In this document: positions 5,837 to 9,516 of the stretch, one piece after another
Layout of the letters: the number at the start of each line of letters is the position of its first letter
Position numbering within the stretch: the first letter of the stretch is position 1
Assembly: GCA_030689585.1 (NCBI GenBank)
Contig: JAUYFZ010000223.1
Span: 1-9,516 of the forward strand
Source of the DNA: Rhodocyclaceae bacterium
GTDB taxonomy: Bacteria; Pseudomonadota; Gammaproteobacteria; Burkholderiales; Rhodocyclaceae
Reading direction: 5' to 3'
Length of the DNA stretch: 9,516 nucleotides
Translations under genes and position numbers: made by a program
The notes under the pieces: generated by a model
What the model was told of the DNA's origin: nothing
What the model saw: the letters and a program-made list of their open reading frames with translations, nothing else
Database searches by the model: none

Positions 5837-7300
5837 ATGAACGATATGAACCACCGTGAAACAATGAAATTTGATGTCGTTATCGTCGGGGGCGGCCCTG
5901 CGGGTTTGTCCGCTGCGATACGATTGAAACAACTCGACCCTGATCGTCACGTTTGCCTCCTCGATAAAGGGGCTGAAATCGGTGCGCATATTCTTTCCGG
6001 TGCCCTGTTCGACCCGCGTGCGCTCGATGAATTGATTCCCGACTGGCAGGCGCGGAACGCACCACTGGAAACCCCTGTACGCGAAGATCGCCTGCTGTTC
6101 CTGACGGCGCAACGGGCCTGGCGCATTCCAAATTTCTTTCTGCCCACCCCCCTACGTAACACGGGCAATAAAGGTAATTACATCGTCAGCTTGGGAACGC
6201 TTTGTCGCTGGCTGGCACTAGAAGCCGAGACGCTCGGTGTTGAGATTTATCCCGGTTTCGCAGCCACCGACATTCTGTACGGAACCGATGAAAAAGTAGC
6301 AGGCGTTATCGCGGGGGGTATGGAACTCCATGCGCCTTACACGCTCTTCGCTGAAGGTTGTCGCGGACACCTCGGCAAACAACTGGAAGTTCGCTTCAAT
6401 CTACGCCAAGGGGTCACTCCGCAGGTTTATCGGCTCGGTTTGAAGGAACTCTGGGAAATCCCGCCGGACCTTCATCAGCGAGGATTGGCCCTGCACATGA
6501 TCGGCTGGCCACTCATTGGATTACGTGGCGCTCGCGCTCATGGGGGGGGGTTCCTCTATCACTATGGGGACAATCTTGTCTCTATCGGCCTCGTCGCAGG
6601 ATTGGCCGGGCCTAATGAACTCTCTCCCTTCGAGGAATTTCAACGTCTCAAAACTCATCCTGAAATCCGTTGTTTCCTCGAAGGAGGACGACGCATCGCC
6701 TATGGCGCACGCACCCTCGTCGCCGGCGGTTTATCCGCCCTACCCAGCGTTAACTTCCCTGGCGGTGCTCTCATCGGTGACGACGCAGGTTTTCTGAATC
6801 CTGCTCGGCTCAAAGGCATACATACCGCCATGAAAAGTGGCCTGTTGGCCGCAGAACAAACCCCCTTTCGTGAATCATGGCTGTATGAAGAACTACGAGG
6901 TGCCCGTCCTTGGCATTTACCACTCTGGAAAAGCAATGGCCGATCTGATCCGTTCAAACCGGACCATCGCCTAACCTTCGATAAACCGTCCTCTGTCTTT
7001 CTTTCCAACACACACCACGAAGAAAATCAGCCTTGCCACCTTCGACTAACGATACATGACCGATGTCCATCCGAAAATAACGGGACAACTCGTCAAACAG
7101 GCACGTATTGTTCCAAATTCATCCAACCTGCTCGTACAATGCAGGATTATTGTCCTGCCGGTGTCTATGAATACAACCATGCCCCCCTACCCTTGGTCAA
7201 CGCTCAAAACTGCCTCCATTGCAAAGCCTGCGATATTCAAGGGAATGCAGAATGGTCACCTCCACAAGGCGGGAATGGGCCTATCTATAACGGAATGTAG
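5837..7300 (+). CDS. ETF-ubiquinone oxidoreductase-like flavoprotein, compact form
   Basis: ETF-QO passes electrons from reduced electron-transfer flavoprotein to the quinone pool at the inner membrane, using FAD and one 4Fe-4S cluster. Present are the FAD-binding loop VIVGGGPAGLSAA (15-27), GAHILSGALFDPRAL (49-63), LFAEGCRGHLGKQL (170-183), LSPFEEFQRLKTHP (262-275), IAYGARTL (287-294), FPGGALIGDDAGFLN (307-321), and the cluster ligands C439 (YCPAGVYE) with C459, C462 and C465 (NCLHCKAC). At 487 residues it is about 50-60 shorter than usual. Segments appear missing near 158-162, after LLAAE (340) and around 356-376; the last holds the membrane-contact helix in characterised relatives. The common GCDAGFLN is GDDAGFLN. 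The start is uncertain: ATG 5837 has only GGGGAG at 13 bases, and ATG 5846 or 5864 also fit. It may be a functional variant or a decaying copy, although the frame is open throughout. Confidence 0.85.
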   Translation: MNDMNHRETMKFDVVIVGGGPAGLSAAIRLKQLDPDRHVCLLDKGAEIGAHILSGALFDPRALDELIPDWQARNAPLETPVREDRLLFLTAQRAWRIPNFFLPTPLRNTGNKGNYIVSLGTLCRWLALEAETLGVEIYPGFAATDILYGTDEKVAGVIAGGMELHAPYTLFAEGCRGHLGKQLEVRFNLRQGVTPQVYRLGLKELWEIPPDLHQRGLALHMIGWPLIGLRGARAHGGGFLYHYGDNLVSIGLVAGLAGPNELSPFEEFQRLKTHPEIRCFLEGGRRIAYGARTLVAGGLSALPSVNFPGGALIGDDAGFLNPARLKGIHTAMKSGLLAAEQTPFRESWLYEELRGARPWHLPLWKSNGRSDPFKPDHRLTFDKPSSVFLSNTHHEENQPCHLRLTIHDRCPSENNGTTRQTGTYCSKFIQPARTMQDYCPAGVYEYNHAPLPLVNAQNCLHCKACDIQGNAEWSPPQGGNGPIYNGM

Positions 7301-7309
7301 CTTCTTTCC

Positions 7310-8164
7310 ATGTTGAGTTACCGCCACGCCTTTCATGCCGGCAATCACGCCGACGTTCTAAAACACTGCGTTCTTGTGCAGTTGCTCCGCCATTTTAATC
7401 AGAAAGATAAACCTTACTGGTTCGTCGACACCCATGCCGGTGCCGGACGCTATCGTCTGAATTCGGAACACGCCAAAAAAAATGCGGAATACACCACCGG
7501 CATCAACCGTCTCTGGACGCGCAACGATCTGCCCCCCCTGTTGGCCGATTATGTGGAGCAGATTCGCGCCTTCAATCCAGACAATGCCTTGCATATCTAC
7601 CCGGGTTCACCGCTCCTAGCATGGCATCTGATGCGTCCCGCCGATCGTTTGCGGCTCTTCGAATTACATGGCAGTGATTATCGTCTGCTGGAAAAAACGT
7701 TCGCCGATACGGAGCCAGAGGGACATCGCGCTGCTATTCGACAGGCCGATGGCTTTCTGGAAATCAAATCGGTCCTACCTCCGCCCCCTCGTCGTGGTCT
7801 GGTGCTAATCGACCCCGCCTATGAAGATAAACGAGATTACCTGCGCGTCATCGCTGCCCTCAAAGAGGGTTTAAGCCGCTTTCCCACCGGCAGTTACATC
7901 ATTTGGACTCCCAGCCTTCAGCGCGGTGATGCGCGTGGACTTCCGGAAAAACTGAAGAAATTGCCCGCAAAAAACTGGTTGCATGTCGCCCTGACCGTAC
8001 AAAAACCCGCAGAAAACGGCTTTGGAATGCACGGCAGCGGGTTGGTCATTCTCAACCCTCCCTGGACATTAGCCGATGCGTTGAAAGAAACAATGCCCTA
8101 TCTGGTCAGCGCACTCGGCCAAGATGAGCACGCCAGTTTTCTATTGGAACAAGGCGAATCATAA
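7310..8164 (+). CDS. rlmJ: 23S rRNA (adenine2030-N6)-methyltransferase
   Basis: RlmJ methylates N6 of A2030 in 23S rRNA using SAM, in the cytoplasm. The 284-residue protein is close in length to E. coli RlmJ (about 280). It begins with the diagnostic MLSYRHAFHAGNHADVLKH (1-19), has the SAM-binding motif FVDTHAGAGRY (38-48), YPGSPLLA (97-104), ELHGSDY (118-124), the region of catalytic motif IV LIDPAYEDKRDY (166-177), and the C-terminal GSGLVILNPPW. Motif IV reads D168-P-A-Y, whereas E. coli has DPPY; the catalytic Asp and the stacking Tyr are kept. The ATG is 9 bases after the flavoprotein stop with no clear ribosome binding site, so it may depend on upstream translation. The conserved N terminus fixes the start. 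Confidence 0.96.
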   Translation: MLSYRHAFHAGNHADVLKHCVLVQLLRHFNQKDKPYWFVDTHAGAGRYRLNSEHAKKNAEYTTGINRLWTRNDLPPLLADYVEQIRAFNPDNALHIYPGSPLLAWHLMRPADRLRLFELHGSDYRLLEKTFADTEPEGHRAAIRQADGFLEIKSVLPPPPRRGLVLIDPAYEDKRDYLRVIAALKEGLSRFPTGSYIIWTPSLQRGDARGLPEKLKKLPAKNWLHVALTVQKPAENGFGMHGSGLVILNPPWTLADALKETMPYLVSALGQDEHASFLLEQGES

Positions 8165-8214
8165 GGCATCAAACATGAGAACATCGGGTATCAGTATTTT
8201 TTGATCGCCCCCCC

Positions 8215-9390
8215 ATGAAACGTACCCGCTCCCCCCGACGCACCAAGCAATTGCCTTACACCGAAACCCTGATTCGGGTGGCCGAAAACCTCGCCCAATC
8301 CTCCTCCCGCATCGAAGATGCTTGGTGGGAAACACAACTCACCACGTTGATTCACCAACTGTTAACCGAAGGGGACGATACTGCCTTGCTGGCCGCACTC
8401 GATCATCTTTACGGTGTCGGTATCGGTGGACGCGCCTATGACGAACTGGCCGATTTAGCGGAATCTTGCTGCGAATCCACCTACACGAAAGCGATCAATG
8501 GACAGGATGTAGTGATGTTCGCCGCCCCCGTGCTTGCCTGGTCGCGCTATCTGGTTCCTTCCGGCCAGATCTCCGACGATATATTGACCAACCTTCGTAT
8601 CCACCTCCAAGCCCATGTATTGGCCGCCGACACGCACCTCGGTCTCACTGATTTCCTATGGAGTCCAGATCAGTTACCAACCGGCTATGTCGACACGGCC
8701 CGCTTGTTTGAAAAACTTACCAAAACAGCGTTACACGACAAGAACCTCAAGATTGATGCCAGTACCCTGCCGGAAACGGTCAGTTTTTTATCCGACACCC
8801 GCTATCTCGTCGGTGCCGTTACGGTCCCTCTCGGACAACCACTTTTCCGCTGGCAGGAAAGTGACAGCAACCGTGACAGCGTCACAAAACAATGGGCAAG
8901 CCAAGGAGGGGAAGCCATTCGTCCCATGATGCCCGCCTGCGCGATAGAACTTCTACTGCCACAGTCCTATCACGCCGCCATTCTGGATGCCGACTATGCG
9001 TCACGCGCCTATTCCCTGCGAGCCGCCCTCGCCTTCCTACAGATGACGCTCAACCTTCCTGCTGCTCACTTCAGAGCCGTCGTAGCCCCCTATGCCGACC
9101 ATCAAATCGAGGAATATCGCATCGGATTCACCCTACGGAACAGCACAGATGTCGTGCATGGTGTCGTCTGGCCACTTCTGGAAAACGAGAACGAAATGCT
9201 GGACACCCCCGCCCAGATCGATAGCGTGCTTCGAGAAATAGGGATCGGGGATGTCATGATTCTGGAACACCGTTTCCCCATGGAATTTTGCGACGACTGC
9301 GGCGCACCGCTCTACCCCAATCCCGACGGAGAACCTTCACACGCAGAACTTCCTGAAATGGACGATTCCGCACCGAGGTTATTGCACTAA
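8215..9390 (+). CDS. DUF2863 family protein
   Basis: A 391-residue protein matching DUF2863, a family of unknown function that I know mainly from betaproteobacteria. Familiar phrases are SSRIEDAWWETQL (29-41), ALLAALDHLYG (57-67), FAAPVLAWSRYLVPSG (102-117), LQAHVLAADTHL (131-142), WSPDQLPTGY (149-158) and the C-terminal FCDDCGAPLYPNPDGEP (358-374). The single Cys-x2-Cys pair (C359, C362) may be half of a metal site; no second pair is seen, so metal binding would need a dimer or other ligands. It has no signal peptide or membrane segment and a basic N terminus (MKRTRSPRRTK). The ATG directly follows a run of seven C with no Shine-Dalgarno site; 50 bases separate it from rlmJ. Its biochemical role is unknown. 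Confidence 0.88.
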   Translation: MKRTRSPRRTKQLPYTETLIRVAENLAQSSSRIEDAWWETQLTTLIHQLLTEGDDTALLAALDHLYGVGIGGRAYDELADLAESCCESTYTKAINGQDVVMFAAPVLAWSRYLVPSGQISDDILTNLRIHLQAHVLAADTHLGLTDFLWSPDQLPTGYVDTARLFEKLTKTALHDKNLKIDASTLPETVSFLSDTRYLVGAVTVPLGQPLFRWQESDSNRDSVTKQWASQGGEAIRPMMPACAIELLLPQSYHAAILDADYASRAYSLRAALAFLQMTLNLPAAHFRAVVAPYADHQIEEYRIGFTLRNSTDVVHGVVWPLLENENEMLDTPAQIDSVLREIGIGDVMILEHRFPMEFCDDCGAPLYPNPDGEPSHAELPEMDDSAPRLLH

Positions 9391-9460
9391 CTCGCATGGT
9401 TGCCAAGCCAACCCCGCATGATGAAACTTAGGGCATCTACCGACCCCATCCCCCTCCCAG

Positions 9461-9485
9461 CCTCCCCCTTGAAGGGGGAGGAGAC
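9461..9485. repeat. Palindromic C/G-rich repeat, copy 1
   Basis: A 25-base unit beginning CCTCCCCCTTGAAGGGGG and ending AGGAGAC. The first 21 bases are a perfect inverted repeat (10-base arms around one central base). It lies 70 bases after the DUF2863 stop. A partial, degenerate precursor (CCCCATCCCCCTCCCAG) occupies 9444-9460. The hairpin could end transcription of the plus-strand gene, but there is no T-run. Confidence 0.85.
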
Positions 9486-9491
9486 TAACTC

Positions 9492-9516
9492 CCTCCCCCT
9501 TGAAGGGGGAGGAGAC
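9492..9516. repeat. Palindromic C/G-rich repeat, copy 2
   Basis: Identical over 25 bases to copy 1, 31 bases downstream, with the spacer TAACTC between them. The window ends exactly at the end of this copy, so the number of units in the array is unknown. Confidence 0.85.

Noticed and set aside
7040..7145. Compensated frameshift in the flavoprotein before its 4Fe-4S motif
   Set aside because: Residues 404-436 are divergent, but neither other frame gives a better family match and FIQPARTMQDYCPAG fits in the main frame.
8165..8214. Promoter or terminator in the gap between rlmJ and DUF2863
   Set aside because: There is a six-T run and a seven-C run, but no stem-loop before the T-run and no paired -35/-10 boxes that stand out.
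9444..9516. CRISPR array
   Set aside because: The units are palindromic with a six-base spacer and no cas genes are near; spacers are far too short.

Overview
The window looks like chromosomal DNA of a betaproteobacterium. The main pointer is the DUF2863 protein at the right, which I know mainly from that class. The adjacent ispD-ispF pair, a YajD-type HNH protein and an RlmJ methyltransferase fit a proteobacterium. Genus cannot be decided from the sequence. The window is gene-dense, with no gene-free stretch over about 130 bases, and no phage, transposon or CRISPR signal was seen.

Left block, minus strand (1-2611): ispD, ispF, tsaB, rimI and a window-truncated family-4-type uracil-DNA glycosylase. 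All four junctions are 4-base stop/start overlaps (ATGA, ATGA, TTGA, ATGA), so this is almost certainly one translationally coupled operon. It joins two isoprenoid (MEP pathway) enzymes with the t6A tRNA-modification factor TsaB, a RimI-type acetyltransferase and a DNA repair enzyme.

Centre, plus strand (2625-5728): a fused Memo-AMMECR1 protein overlaps a radical SAM enzyme of the AmmeMemoRadiSam type. These are followed by a YajD-like HNH protein and a small membrane protein whose GTG start overlaps the yajD stop. The start codons of ispD and the Memo gene are only 13 bases apart. The Memo ribosome binding site fills that gap, while ispD has no visible one and may be leaderless. AmmeMemoRadiSam is a conserved genomic partnership whose biochemical role I do not know to be settled, and it is the best candidate here for an under-described system.

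Right block: a minus-strand tRNA-Val(UAC) with encoded CCA (5737-5812) sits between plus-strand genes. Next come a compact ETF-ubiquinone oxidoreductase-like flavoprotein that keeps its FAD and 4Fe-4S motifs but appears to lack the membrane-contact segment, rlmJ with a DPAY instead of DPPY catalytic motif, and the DUF2863 gene. The window ends inside a short array of perfect palindromic C-rich/G-rich repeats.
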